Shown: one piece after another, positions 34,747 through 41,997 of the stretch | Layout: each line of letters starts with the position of its first letter | How positions within the stretch are numbered: position 1 is the stretch's first letter | DNA from: Adhaeribacter rhizoryzae | GTDB taxonomy: Bacteria; Bacteroidota; Bacteroidia; Cytophagales; Hymenobacteraceae | Direction: 5' to 3' | Length of the DNA: 64,000 nt | Assembly: GCF_008629685.1 (NCBI RefSeq) | Contig: NZ_VWSF01000001.1 | Coordinates: forward strand, 620,001-684,000 | Notes under the pieces: model-generated | Database searches by the model: none | What the model was told of the DNA's origin: nothing | Seen by the model: only the letters and a program-made list of their open reading frames with translations | Translations under genes and position numbers: made by a program

Positions 34747-35280
34747 ATGGAGAAGCTAGAAATATACCATCCAGACAAGTTTTACCCAAATCGTACATTT
34801 ATCATATATTCGGCAGTGGTACTTTTACTTTTTCTAAGTTTTATTCTTCAAGAGTTAGGATTTGATCACAACACAGTCATTTTTGACACGGTAGTTTATC
34901 TGGCTTTATTTTGTTTTATAAGTGGAAATATCTTAAAGTTAATTTCTATTGGTAAGTGCAAGCCTCTTTATGGTAAGTTGAATGGCGAAATAATTTTTGA
35001 AAAAGGCAGTATTAAAATTCAAGGAGAAATAATTCCAATTGATGAGGTTCAAAAAATTGAATTTGAAGGAACAGATTGGCTAGGCCTTTATGAACAAAAT
35101 AGGTTTTCTTTTGAAAATGGCCTTTCTAATGGAACAAAAAACTGGCTTATAGTTTATTTAAATGATTCTTCACAAAGAAGAATTAGATTTCAAAAATATG
35201 AAGCTTGTCAACTAATAAGGTTTAAAGAGGTCTTATTAGATTATTACGCCAATGGAAAAATTATACCAATATTAAACTAA
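34747..35280 (+). CDS. AT-rich two-helix membrane protein, 3' end altered by IS insertion
   Basis: A 177-residue protein I do not recognise. Two hydrophobic segments (about residues 19-36, IIYSAVVLLLFLSFILQE, and 46-68) form a membrane hairpin. A C-terminal cytoplasmic domain of about 105 residues with beta-type pattern (GEIIFEKGSIKIQGEIIPID) follows, reminiscent of PH-like domains. Codon use is visibly more AT-rich than in neighbouring genes, suggesting transfer. Its last five codons and stop lie inside the left inverted repeat of the IS630 element. Removing the element at a TA gives an open frame that continues about eleven codons to a TAG at 36382-36384 (ILVICRWLTTYA). Thus the present C-terminus is probably not native. 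Confidence 0.6.
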   Translation: MEKLEIYHPDKFYPNRTFIIYSAVVLLLFLSFILQELGFDHNTVIFDTVVYLALFCFISGNILKLISIGKCKPLYGKLNGEIIFEKGSIKIQGEIIPIDEVQKIEFEGTDWLGLYEQNRFSFENGLSNGTKNWLIVYLNDSSQRRIRFQKYEACQLIRFKEVLLDYYANGKIIPILN

Positions 35281-35294
35281 TACTGCGCTTAAGT
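35281..35294. repeat. IS630 inner terminal repeat, left
   Basis: TACTGCGCTTAAGT is perfectly repeated in reverse complement at 36318-36331. The match resumes further outwards (35263-35275 with 36337-36349, one mismatch), so the full terminal repeat is about 32 bp with a 5-bp unmatched gap. Confidence 0.85.
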
Positions 35295-35306
35295 GGTAAA
35301 AGGGTA

Positions 35307-35798
35307 ATGCGGAGGATAAATTATGAAGAAGCGATAAAAGAATCAGTAGGGGAATTATTGATTCTAGAGAAGGAGCAGAAACAGGCTCGGCTACGGGACT
35401 GGGTGCGTTTTGTGCGTTACTTGAAAGCAGGGCAAGCGAAGACACAGCTGCAGGCCGGGGAGATGATTGGCCTGCAGCGGCGGCAGAGCCAGCAGTTATG
35501 GCAACAGTATGCTCACCATGGGCTGCCCGGTCTTCTTGTTCTTGGCTACAAAGGCGGCTGGGCAAAATTGAGTTCCACTCAGCAAGCTCGTTTGTTGCAG
35601 CGCTTAGACCAGGATGATATTGCCACCCAAGGGCAGTTACGGGACTGGCTGGAGCAGGAAATGCAGGTTACTTACTCACAACCCGGTATTTCGGTGCTGC
35701 TCGCGCGGCTGAAAGTAAAGCTTAAAACCGGCCGTCCCGTAAACGTGCGCAAAGACGTGGTAGGGGAAGCAGCTTTTAAAAAAACTTCGGCCAAATAA
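35307..35798 (+). CDS. IS630 transposase, first frame (helix-turn-helix part)
   Basis: A 163-residue first frame that starts 13 bases inside the left inner terminal repeat. It contains a helix-turn-helix region (about residues 40-75: AKTQLQAGEMIGLQRRQSQQ and LWQQYAHHGLPGLL) and a second winged-helix segment (LRDWLEQEMQVTYSQPGIS and VLLARLKVKLKTGRP). Its zero-frame end after the A7 run (AFKKTSAK) is not expected in the family; the -1 frame instead gives NFGQIKAPYQESQLYFTDE, which continues into the catalytic domain. Full transposase is therefore expected only through -1 frameshifting. The GC-rich coding contrasts with the AT-rich target gene. Confidence 0.85.
   Translation: MRRINYEEAIKESVGELLILEKEQKQARLRDWVRFVRYLKAGQAKTQLQAGEMIGLQRRQSQQLWQQYAHHGLPGLLVLGYKGGWAKLSSTQQARLLQRLDQDDIATQGQLRDWLEQEMQVTYSQPGISVLLARLKVKLKTGRPVNVRKDVVGEAAFKKTSAK
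35778..35784 (+). promoter_or_regulatory. A7 slippery site for programmed -1 frameshift
   Basis: A run of seven A follows TTTT. Zero frame reads TTT AAA AAA ACT; slipping back one base gives AAA AAA then AAC TTC GGC, joining the two transposase frames. The -1 frame has a TAA at 35777-35779, so entry must occur at or after the A-run. Confidence 0.75.
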
Positions 35799-36340
35799 AA
35801 GCGCCGTACCAGGAGTCGCAGCTTTATTTCACCGATGAGATGCGCTACGGCACCCGTACCCACTCGCGCCGCCGCTGGACCAGGCAAGGGCATCGGCCAG
35901 CATGCCCGGTGAAGCTAGGTTATGAATGGGGCTACTTGTATGTGGCTATCTGTCCTTTTACCGGCGATATGTATGCCATGTTCCTTTCGCACTTGGATAA
36001 ACAATGCTTTACTTACTTTCTGCAACAACTGCAGCTATACTTGCAGCAAAAAGGCATCGACCAAGCGCTCCTGATGGGCGATGGGGCAACGGCGCATACT
36101 GCCCAGCACTGGCCGCAACAACAGCTACTCCAATGGCAGAAGCTGCCGACGGCTTGTCCGGAACTCAACCCCGTGGAGCGTTTCTTTGAAGAACTACGAG
36201 CCAGCACCAGCAACAAAGTATTTGCCGATAAACAACATGTGGAAGATTATTTAGCTGACCTTATCCGCCTCCACCAGCAGCAGCCTCAACTTATCTCTAG
36301 CCTTACTCTGTTTCCCTACTTAAGCGCAGTACCTACTTAA
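35780..36340 (+). CDS. IS630 transposase, second frame (DDE catalytic part)
   Basis: The -1 frame from the A7 run to the TAA at 36338-36340. Catalytic acids appear in LYFTDEMRYG (first Asp, 35834-35836), LLMGDGATAH (second) and CPELNPVERFFEELR (Glu). The first Asp lies upstream of the ATG at 35840, so an independent start there would make an inactive protein; this supports frameshifting. The C-terminal end passes through the inner right repeat and stops between the inner and outer repeat parts. No internal stop is seen, so the element may be active. Confidence 0.85.
   Translation, partial: KNFGQIKAPYQESQLYFTDEMRYGTRTHSRRRWTRQGHRPACPVKLGYEWGYLYVAICPFTGDMYAMFLSHLDKQCFTYFLQQLQLYLQQKGIDQALLMGDGATAHTAQHWPQQQLLQWQKLPTACPELNPVERFFEELRASTSNKVFADKQHVEDYLADLIRLHQQQPQLISSLTLFPYLSAVPT
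36318..36331. repeat. IS630 inner terminal repeat, right
   Basis: ACTTAAGCGCAGTA is the perfect reverse complement of 35281-35294. Confidence 0.85.
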
Positions 36341-36435
36341 TAATGGTATTAGTTATTTGCAGATGGTTGACAACTTATGCTTAGAAACTCCTGAGGAATG
36401 GAATAATTTAAAAAGTATGAAAAAAGGAACCACTA

Positions 36436-36499
36436 CTAACAACACCTAAACGGCAGCATCGGCTAACGCCCTCTCCGTTGTTTAGCAGAGACGTTAGAG
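36436..36499 (+). other. attC-like folded sequence downstream of the AT-rich gene
   Basis: CTAAC at 36436-36440 can pair with GTTAG at 36493-36497, and CTAAACGG at 36446-36453 with CCG..GTTTAG at 36475-36485, giving the two-stem layout of integron attC sites. An alternative stem pairs CTAACG (36463-36468) and CTCT with AGAG and CGTTAG. The ends do not match the RYYYAAC/GTTRRRY consensus exactly. There is no integrase gene in the window. Confidence 0.35.
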
Positions 36500-36514
36500 C
36501 ATAATCATTCTGGG

Positions 36515-36540
36515 AGCAAGCAGTTGCTTGAGCTTTTTTG
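36515..36540 (+). terminator. Weak terminator candidate
   Basis: The short palindrome CAAGCAGTTGCTTG (36518-36531) is followed by AGC and six T. It could end transcription of the AT-rich gene or the transposase. Confidence 0.35.
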
Positions 36541-36561
36541 CTTGTTCACAGTAAATATATT

Positions 36562-36600
36562 AAATGAAAAAGCTTAGGAATTACCTAAGCTTTTTCATTT
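36562..36600 (-). terminator. Terminator overlapping the 3' end of the EEP gene
   Basis: A perfect 17-bp stem AAATGAAAAAGCTTAGG / CCTAAGCTTTTTCATTT (36562-36578 with 36584-36600) with a 5-nt loop. The stop codon and last residues (LNEKA) of the minus-strand gene are inside the right arm. Confidence 0.8.
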
Positions 36601-37652
36601 AACGGTTCATCTTTAACATTATCAATTAATTCCTGGGCTTCGGCTTGCTCTTCTTGGTCAGCTTCCGGAGCATCATGTTCATCCGCATCCTGCGGCTCGT
36701 AACTCAGCCTAATTAAGATAGGAAAGTGATCTGAGCCAAAACCTCTTAACCGTTTCAGCCGAATTAACCGGAAGGCCGAATCGTAAAAAATATGGTCCAG
36801 AGAGTAACGGAAAAAAGGAATTAATGCATTATAGGTATTATAAAAGCCGCGCCCAATCCGGGGATCAAGCAACCCGCTGATTTTTCGGAATAAATTAGTG
36901 GTATGAGACCAAGCCACATCGTTCAAATCGCCGGCCACAATAGAAGCATAGCGCGAGGCTTTTGCCATACGGGCAACCTGCAGCAATTCACCTTCACGGG
37001 TATCGGTATTTTTATCGATGTGAGGTGGTTGGGGATGCACCGTAAAAAAATCGAACCGTTTACCGGTCGGCATCTCTACAATCGCATAAAACGAGGGAAT
37101 ACCTTCTTCTACTAAAAACCTTTTTTCCTCATTTATTAATTTAAATTTGCTGAAAAACATCATGCCGTAGGTGTTCTCCAGCGGACATTTAATACAGTAA
37201 GGATAAACCTTATCCAGTTCAGCAATTTCCTGCGCCCATTTATGATTGGGTTCGTTAATCAGCAAAATATCCGGATCATTTTCCCGCACTACCTTCAGAA
37301 ACTTGCCATAACGGGTATTCGACATCCTAACGTTGGATATCATAATACTAAAGGTATTTTTAGGCGCTTCAAGATTGCTTTGTAGAGCCTCTACCGGGCA
37401 TAAAATGGTAAACTTATAAAAGTGCAGTACCTCGTTTATAACAGCAAGCCCTAACAACAAAAGAAAAAACTTGTCTGGCAGCGTAGGAGCACCATACAAA
37501 AATGCGTACGTTCCTGAAATTACAACCAGAAAAAAAGCAATCTGGGGGCGGGGAAAATCCAGTATTCTAATCCACCAATAAGTTGATTTAATAAGTGGCA
37601 AAAATGAAAAAATGATCATAATTGATCCGAAAACTTCTAAAGCGAGCTTCAT
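36585..37652 (-). CDS. Membrane-anchored endonuclease/exonuclease/phosphatase family protein
   Basis: A 355-residue protein with three N-terminal hydrophobic segments (about residues 5-22, 38-55, 60-82), then an EEP domain (about 95-320) on the outer side of the membrane. The motifs are metal and catalytic: LLINEPNH (Glu), TVHPQPP, VAGDLNDVAW (Asp-Asn), SLDHIF and GFGSDHFPI (Asp-His). Relatives hydrolyse phosphodiesters (DNase I-like, inositol phosphatase, sphingomyelinase), so the substrate is open. The C-terminal 35 residues are strongly acidic and probably disordered (DADEHDAPEADQEEQAEAQE). It is encoded 65 bases downstream of gldH on the same strand. Confidence 0.88.
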   Translation of the reverse strand: MKLALEVFGSIMIIFSFLPLIKSTYWWIRILDFPRPQIAFFLVVISGTYAFLYGAPTLPDKFFLLLLGLAVINEVLHFYKFTILCPVEALQSNLEAPKNTFSIMISNVRMSNTRYGKFLKVVRENDPDILLINEPNHKWAQEIAELDKVYPYCIKCPLENTYGMMFFSKFKLINEEKRFLVEEGIPSFYAIVEMPTGKRFDFFTVHPQPPHIDKNTDTREGELLQVARMAKASRYASIVAGDLNDVAWSHTTNLFRKISGLLDPRIGRGFYNTYNALIPFFRYSLDHIFYDSAFRLIRLKRLRGFGSDHFPILIRLSYEPQDADEHDAPEADQEEQAEAQELIDNVKDEPLNEKA

Positions 37653-37717
37653 AGTATTTTGCCAGTCTTCATAAATGAGAATGCAATATATTTAATAAGT
37701 TAAATATAATAAAAATA

Positions 37718-38197
37718 TTATTCTGCTACAACCACTTTAATGCCCACTGCCATTATTCCGGGCAGCGGATTTTTACGCATATATTGGGTGAGCTTTAAGG
37801 TATAAGTACCCGGCTTTTTAAAGTGTAGGTTTTTTATAGCCAAAGCCGAATGATCAAATAAATCGCCGGCACCTTTACCTAACGGTTCTCCGGTTTTTTT
37901 ATCCATCAGGTACATTTCGTGCAGTTTGTTGTGCAGTTTTTGGCCGTCCGGATCAAGCAAAGTAGCGTTTACGTACAAATTATAATATTCGTAAAAAAGA
38001 GCATTCCGGATATTAAAATAAACCTGATACGATTTAGTGGTATCGGTTATCTGGAACCGGAATTCTTTTGCATCGTTAATTCGCCAATTATTACTTTCAA
38101 TGTCTATATTCTGTTCGTATATGCGGTTACTGGTATCGCAAGCCGATAATGAAATGAAACCTAAGAGCGTAATAAAGTATAATAACTGCTTAATCAT
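37718..38197 (-). CDS. gldH: Gliding motility lipoprotein GldH
   Basis: A 159-residue lipoprotein (lipobox LSAC, Cys20) matching GldH: NWRINDAKEFRFQITDTTKS, VYFNIRNALFYEYYNLYV and GTYTLKLTQYMRKNPLPGI are characteristic. GldH is required for gliding and is associated with the type IX secretion/gliding apparatus in Flavobacterium; it is also found in non-gliding Bacteroidota. Its ATG overlaps the stop of ricT by four bases (translational coupling), an arrangement common in the phylum. Confidence 0.94.
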   Translation of the reverse strand: MIKQLLYFITLLGFISLSACDTSNRIYEQNIDIESNNWRINDAKEFRFQITDTTKSYQVYFNIRNALFYEYYNLYVNATLLDPDGQKLHNKLHEMYLMDKKTGEPLGKGAGDLFDHSALAIKNLHFKKPGTYTLKLTQYMRKNPLPGIMAVGIKVVVAE

Positions 38198-39537
38198 GAA
38201 CTAACAGGTTTATCAGGACGGTTGTCGGAGCGGGGCGGACGGTTATCTCGATTATCCCTATTATCGCGGAAAGGCCGCTTGTGCTGCTTTTTCTTTTGCC
38301 CTTGTCCGCTGCCGCCATTACCCTGCGGTTTATTTTCGTTCCGGGCACCGTTCTGTTTGGGCTCATTGCTTTTTACTTCGGGTACAGCGGTTGCCACACC
38401 GGCTAAAGCAGGAGCCTGATTATTCTTATTTTTCTTCTTTTTCTTTTTCTTCGATTTAAACTTCTCGTCCAGGCGCTCCAGGTTGCCTTCTAGTTGCGCT
38501 ACCAATTCTACTTTTTTCTGTTGCTCAACTTTTTCTTCTACCGTCAGCGATTCAACTACGATGCCTTTGCTATTAAGTTCCAATATTTCTTTAACGCGTT
38601 CAACCGGAGCCGGATACCAGTTATTATCGTTTTTAAAGCCAAACCACATTACCCGCTTAAATATATCGGTTTTTTGTAATATAGCATCTCCCTTTTGTAA
38701 CTGTAAAGGTTTGGTAATTGTAGGAATATCTTTTAAGGCATCCAGGTAGGTTTCGAGTTCGTAGTTCAGGCAGCATTTTAAACGGCCGCACTGCCCCGAT
38801 AATTTGCTGGGGTTCAGCGATAAGTTCTGGTAACGCGCTGCCGTGGTAGAAACACTTTTAAAATCGCTTAGCCAGGTAGAACAACATAACTCGCGGCCAC
38901 AGGAGCCTATACCACCCAAACGGCCCGCCTCGTGACGCAAACTGATTTGGCGCATTTCTACCCGCACTTTAAATTCATCGGCGAGTTTGCGAATTAAATC
39001 CCGGAAATCTACGCGATCATCAGCGGAATAATAAAAAGTAGCTTTAGAACGATCGGCCTGGTATTCTACGTCAGATAATTTCATCTTCAGTTCCAGTTCC
39101 TGAATAATGCCGCGGGCCCGGTACATGGTGCTGCTCTCCAGGTCTTGCACCAACGCAAATTTATCCAGGTCTTTTTCGTTGGCAATCCGGTAAATATTCC
39201 GGATTTCTTCGTTGTTGTCAACCTTTTTCTTCAGCATTTGCAGGCGTACCAGTTCCCCTTTCAACGAAACATACCCCACGTGGTACCCATTGGGTACTTC
39301 TACCACCACCGGATCGCCGGTGGTTAAAACCAAATTATTGCTATTCCGGAAAAAATCTTTCCGGCCACCTTTAAAACGTACTTCTACAATATCAAATTCC
39401 TCAAACGACGTAGGTAAATCCATATCGCTGAGCCAATCGAATACATTTAACCGGTTGCAGCCTCCTGTGCTACAACCGCCGTTGCTTTTGCAACCCTTGG
39501 GGCTGCAACCGCCACTAGAACATGAATTACATCCCAC
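38194..39537 (-). CDS. ricT: RicT/PSP1 family protein
   Basis: A 447-residue PSP1-domain protein. The core (about residues 45-330) contains VEVPNGYHVGYVSLKGE, the conserved VDFRDLIRKLADEFKVRVEM, and a Cys cluster (GSCGRELCCSTWL and SGQCGRLKCCLNYELETY), which in RicT joins RicA/RicF in a complex with Fe-S clusters that governs RNase Y. The N-terminus adds a distinctive Cys/Gly-rich stretch (seven Cys in the first 27 residues). The C-terminus adds a Lys run (SKKKKKKKNKNN) and a long Asn/Arg/Pro-rich tail. Transcribed with gldH. Partner proteins are not encoded here. Confidence 0.9.
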   Translation of the reverse strand: MGCNSCSSGGCSPKGCKSNGGCSTGGCNRLNVFDWLSDMDLPTSFEEFDIVEVRFKGGRKDFFRNSNNLVLTTGDPVVVEVPNGYHVGYVSLKGELVRLQMLKKKVDNNEEIRNIYRIANEKDLDKFALVQDLESSTMYRARGIIQELELKMKLSDVEYQADRSKATFYYSADDRVDFRDLIRKLADEFKVRVEMRQISLRHEAGRLGGIGSCGRELCCSTWLSDFKSVSTTAARYQNLSLNPSKLSGQCGRLKCCLNYELETYLDALKDIPTITKPLQLQKGDAILQKTDIFKRVMWFGFKNDNNWYPAPVERVKEILELNSKGIVVESLTVEEKVEQQKKVELVAQLEGNLERLDEKFKSKKKKKKKNKNNQAPALAGVATAVPEVKSNEPKQNGARNENKPQGNGGSGQGQKKKQHKRPFRDNRDNRDNRPPRSDNRPDKPVSS

Positions 39538-39589
39538 AACTAATACTTCTTTATATGTTAATTCTTGTTTTCTAACTAAAAATAAGAGA

Positions 39590-39597
39590 CAAATATA
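39590..39597 (-). promoter_or_regulatory. -7 promoter box TATATTTG for ricT-gldH
   Basis: A perfect TAnnTTTG on the minus strand lies 52 bases upstream of the ricT ATG. Confidence 0.5.
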
Positions 39598-39746
39598 CTA
39601 AAATCTCCTGCATTGGATAATATTCATTTATATTGAGATTACCCTAGCCCTAATACTACTACATTTAACGGACATTCTGCTGTTGTTAAGACAAATTTCT
39701 GTAGGAAAAAATTCGGGTGGCTTTCCTAACCCGTAACCGCTACAAA

Positions 39747-39788
39747 CCAAAAAGAGCTGGTTCTTTGTCTGAACCAGCTCCTTTTTGG
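39747..39788 (-). terminator. Terminator of the zinc alcohol dehydrogenase gene
   Basis: The stem CCAAAAAGAGCTGGTTC / GAACCAGCTCCTTTTTGG (39747-39763 with 39771-39788, one bulge) gives a T-run on the minus strand and lies 27 bases past the stop. Confidence 0.88.
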
Positions 39789-39814
39789 TGAGTAATAAAA
39801 TAGTTATCAGTTGC

Positions 39815-40972
39815 TTAAGGTTTTAATACCACCTTTACGCAATTATCTTCTTTTTTCTTAAATATTTCGTAGCCTTGGGCCGCCTGGTCGAGTGGGAGCG
39901 TATGCGTAATAATATCATCCAGACGAACTTTCCCTTCCTGTACCAGTTTCATCAGGTGGTCGATATAAATTTGTACCGGCGCCTGGGTGCCCATGAGGGT
40001 AACACCTTTATCAAACCACTTATAAATCGGGAAATTATCGAAAGCCGAGCCGTAAACGCCAACCACGCTTACTACACCGCCGCGGCGCACAGCACTCAAA
40101 CAAGTTTCCAAAACTTTGGCAGTTCCTTTTTCTACGTTAAATACCGCTTTGGCTTTGTCCAGAATACTGCGGTCAGCTTCCATGCCTACGGCGTCGATGC
40201 ACACATCTGCGCCCCGGCCTTCGGTTCGGCTACGGATTTCTTCTACTACCTGCTCCTGGTTTTCCCATAATATTGTTTCGGAGTTGGCGGCTTGCCGGGC
40301 CATTTCGAGGCGGTATGGCTGCAAATCAATATTTATTACCCGGCCGGCTCCCATTAGCCACGCCGATTTAGCGGCCATAATGCCCACCGGACCAGCCCCA
40401 AATATAGCTACGGTTTCGCCACCTTTTATCCGGCCCCAATCAGCGGCGGCCCAACCCGTCGGGAAAATATCAGTTAAAAATAATACCTGCTCATCGGTAA
40501 GGCCATCGGGTACAATTCTTGGACCAAAATCGGCGTAAGGAACCCGCACGTATTCGGCCTGACCGCCATTGTAACCGCCGTATAAATCGGTGTAGCCAAA
40601 CAAAGCCGCTCCTTTTTGGTCCATAAAGCCGCCTTCGGGGCCATAATTGGGGTTAGAGTTTTCGCATTGGGTGGGCCATTGGTGCGTACAAAAATAACAG
40701 GTACCGCAGGCAATCGGGAAAGGAACTACTACCCGGTCGCCTTTCTTTAAGTTGGTTATGCCCGAGCCCACTTCTTCTACAATGCCCATAAATTCGTGGC
40801 CCAGCACCATGTTGCGCATTTGCGGCACAAAGCCATCTAAAATATGTAAATCGGAGCCACAAATGGCCGTAGAAGTTACCCGGATAATGGCGTCGCGGCT
40901 TTCTTCTATTTTAGGGTCTTCTACATTTTCGACCCGTACATCGTTAATTTTGTGAAATACCAATGCTTTCAT
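39815..40972 (-). CDS. Zinc-dependent medium-chain alcohol dehydrogenase (formaldehyde dehydrogenase-like)
   Basis: A 385-residue MDR-family dehydrogenase. Catalytic zinc ligands are Cys38 (TAICGSDLH) and His in VLGHEFMG. The structural zinc Cys set is CGTCYFCTHQWPTQCEN. The NAD(P) fold has GAGPVGIMAAKSAWLMGA. The insert NYGPEGGFMDQKGAALFGYT and the length resemble glutathione-independent formaldehyde dehydrogenase and threonine dehydrogenase relatives. It acts in the cytoplasm; the substrate is not certain. It is a single-gene unit on the minus strand, with a terminator and about 170 bases to the next gene upstream. Confidence 0.9.
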   Translation of the reverse strand: MKALVFHKINDVRVENVEDPKIEESRDAIIRVTSTAICGSDLHILDGFVPQMRNMVLGHEFMGIVEEVGSGITNLKKGDRVVVPFPIACGTCYFCTHQWPTQCENSNPNYGPEGGFMDQKGAALFGYTDLYGGYNGGQAEYVRVPYADFGPRIVPDGLTDEQVLFLTDIFPTGWAAADWGRIKGGETVAIFGAGPVGIMAAKSAWLMGAGRVINIDLQPYRLEMARQAANSETILWENQEQVVEEIRSRTEGRGADVCIDAVGMEADRSILDKAKAVFNVEKGTAKVLETCLSAVRRGGVVSVVGVYGSAFDNFPIYKWFDKGVTLMGTQAPVQIYIDHLMKLVQEGKVRLDDIITHTLPLDQAAQGYEIFKKKEDNCVKVVLKP

Positions 40973-41145
40973 AGTTTTCCTTAAGTTTAATTATCAGATA
41001 ATTATTTAAGCTGTGGCTTTTAGAAGAGGGGGCTAAACAGCGACAGGTAGATGCTTTAACGGGGAAAACAAGGTAAATGGTTGTTATGCTGTTGTTAAAG
41101 AAAGCAACTCAGAAAATAATTAGCAGAGGTAAAAGGGGGTGGGGC

Positions 41146-41997
41146 TTAATGCAGGGAATAAATATCGAAGCCGGAGGAAGTAAAAAAATAATAGAATTTT
41201 TCACCCACCAGCGCTTTAGAATAGTTTTTACCGGCAGGTAAGTTTATGGTACGGTTTTGCTGATTATATAAATTCAGAAATATTAACTGGTTTTCTTTTA
41301 CATAATAAAGTTCTTCGTCTTTAAACCCAATATAATTTACCCCAGCTAAAGGCAATCTCTTTTTGTAATTGCCCATGTTGTCGAAAATATATATGCCGGA
41401 ATTACGGTCTAGCATATACAAATTGTTTTGATATTCGCGCATAAACCTGATGTCGCCGGCCGATTCCGTCAGAATTTGGTTTAGTTCGGTTTTGAGCACC
41501 GCATCAGGGTATCGGATATCTACTTTACTTAGGGTAACATCGCTTTCGTTCAGCAGCCAGATACGATCATCGGCGGCCAGCGTAGCAGTTCGGATAATAC
41601 CATTGGTAAAGTCGGAGAGGCGGGCCGAGGTAATAGGGGTAAGGAACCGATCGAGTAAAGTTATTTGCTGCCGGTCGTCGTAGAATAATAACGTTTTTAC
41701 CATGTTCCAGGCTTCTACGTTGGCCACATGGCCGGTAGCGGGCGGCGAAAAGGTTTGTATTGCTTTACCGGTAGGGTCGAATTTATAAAGAATATTTTTG
41801 GCATCGGTTACGTAAATATTAGATAACCGATCGAGCGAAATGGCTTCTGGTTTACTAACCGGCACAGAACGGATATACGTTAACGATTGCGCTGTTGCTT
41901 TGGATGCAAATAATACAGCCGCTATCAGCAGTACCCGAAGAAGATAATTAGGCTTCAAAATATTTAAGCTTAAGCAATTGGCCATCATATTCGGCAT
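41146..41997 (-). CDS. Exported six-bladed propeller-like protein of unknown role
   Basis: A 283-residue protein. Hydrophobic residues 19-33 (YLLRVLLIAAVLFAS) and an Ala-x-Ala-like site (KATAQ) form a signal peptide. The mature part has repeated strands (EAISLDRLSNIYVTDAKNIL, YKFDPTG, YMLDRNSGIYIFDNMGN) of NHL/propeller type. The start is uncertain: ATG 41997 overlaps lpxH by 50 bases; ATG 41988, ATG 41985 or a TTG at 41958 (overlap 11 bases) are alternatives, the last giving a signal peptide of more normal length. It follows lpxH directly, so it may have an envelope role. No specific family is recognised. Confidence 0.7.
   Translation of the reverse strand: MPNMMANCLSLNILKPNYLLRVLLIAAVLFASKATAQSLTYIRSVPVSKPEAISLDRLSNIYVTDAKNILYKFDPTGKAIQTFSPPATGHVANVEAWNMVKTLLFYDDRQQITLLDRFLTPITSARLSDFTNGIIRTATLAADDRIWLLNESDVTLSKVDIRYPDAVLKTELNQILTESAGDIRFMREYQNNLYMLDRNSGIYIFDNMGNYKKRLPLAGVNYIGFKDEELYYVKENQLIFLNLYNQQNRTINLPAGKNYSKALVGEKFYYFFTSSGFDIYSLH

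Larger units (their letters stand above)
35264..36348 (+). mobile_element. IS630-family insertion sequence
   Basis: An element of about 1.08 kb with one transposase in two frames. The termini are inverted: outer ATACCAATATTAA (35263-35275) against ATACCATTATTAA read inwards from 36349, then five unmatched bases, then a 14-bp perfect TACTGCGCTTAAGT (35281-35294 with 36318-36331). TA dinucleotides at 35264-35265 and 36347-36348 fit the TA target duplication of this family; the exact ends may differ by one or two bases. The transposase has a DDE-type catalytic core split by a frameshift. Family assignment rests on the protein motifs and the TA target. Confidence 0.88.

Noticed and set aside
35283-36329. 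IS ends placed at the inner TACTGCGCTTAAGT repeats
   Set aside because: The transposase stop would fall outside the element, and the match between the flanks resumes further out (ATACCA.TATTAA), so the ends lie near 35264 and 36348.
35840-36340. Second transposase frame as an independent gene starting at ATG 35840
   Set aside because: The first catalytic Asp lies upstream of this ATG in the same frame, so the product would lack part of the DDE site.
36436-36499. A true integron cassette array
   Set aside because: Only one site is seen, its terminal motifs deviate from the consensus and no integrase gene is in the window; kept only as an attC-like finding.
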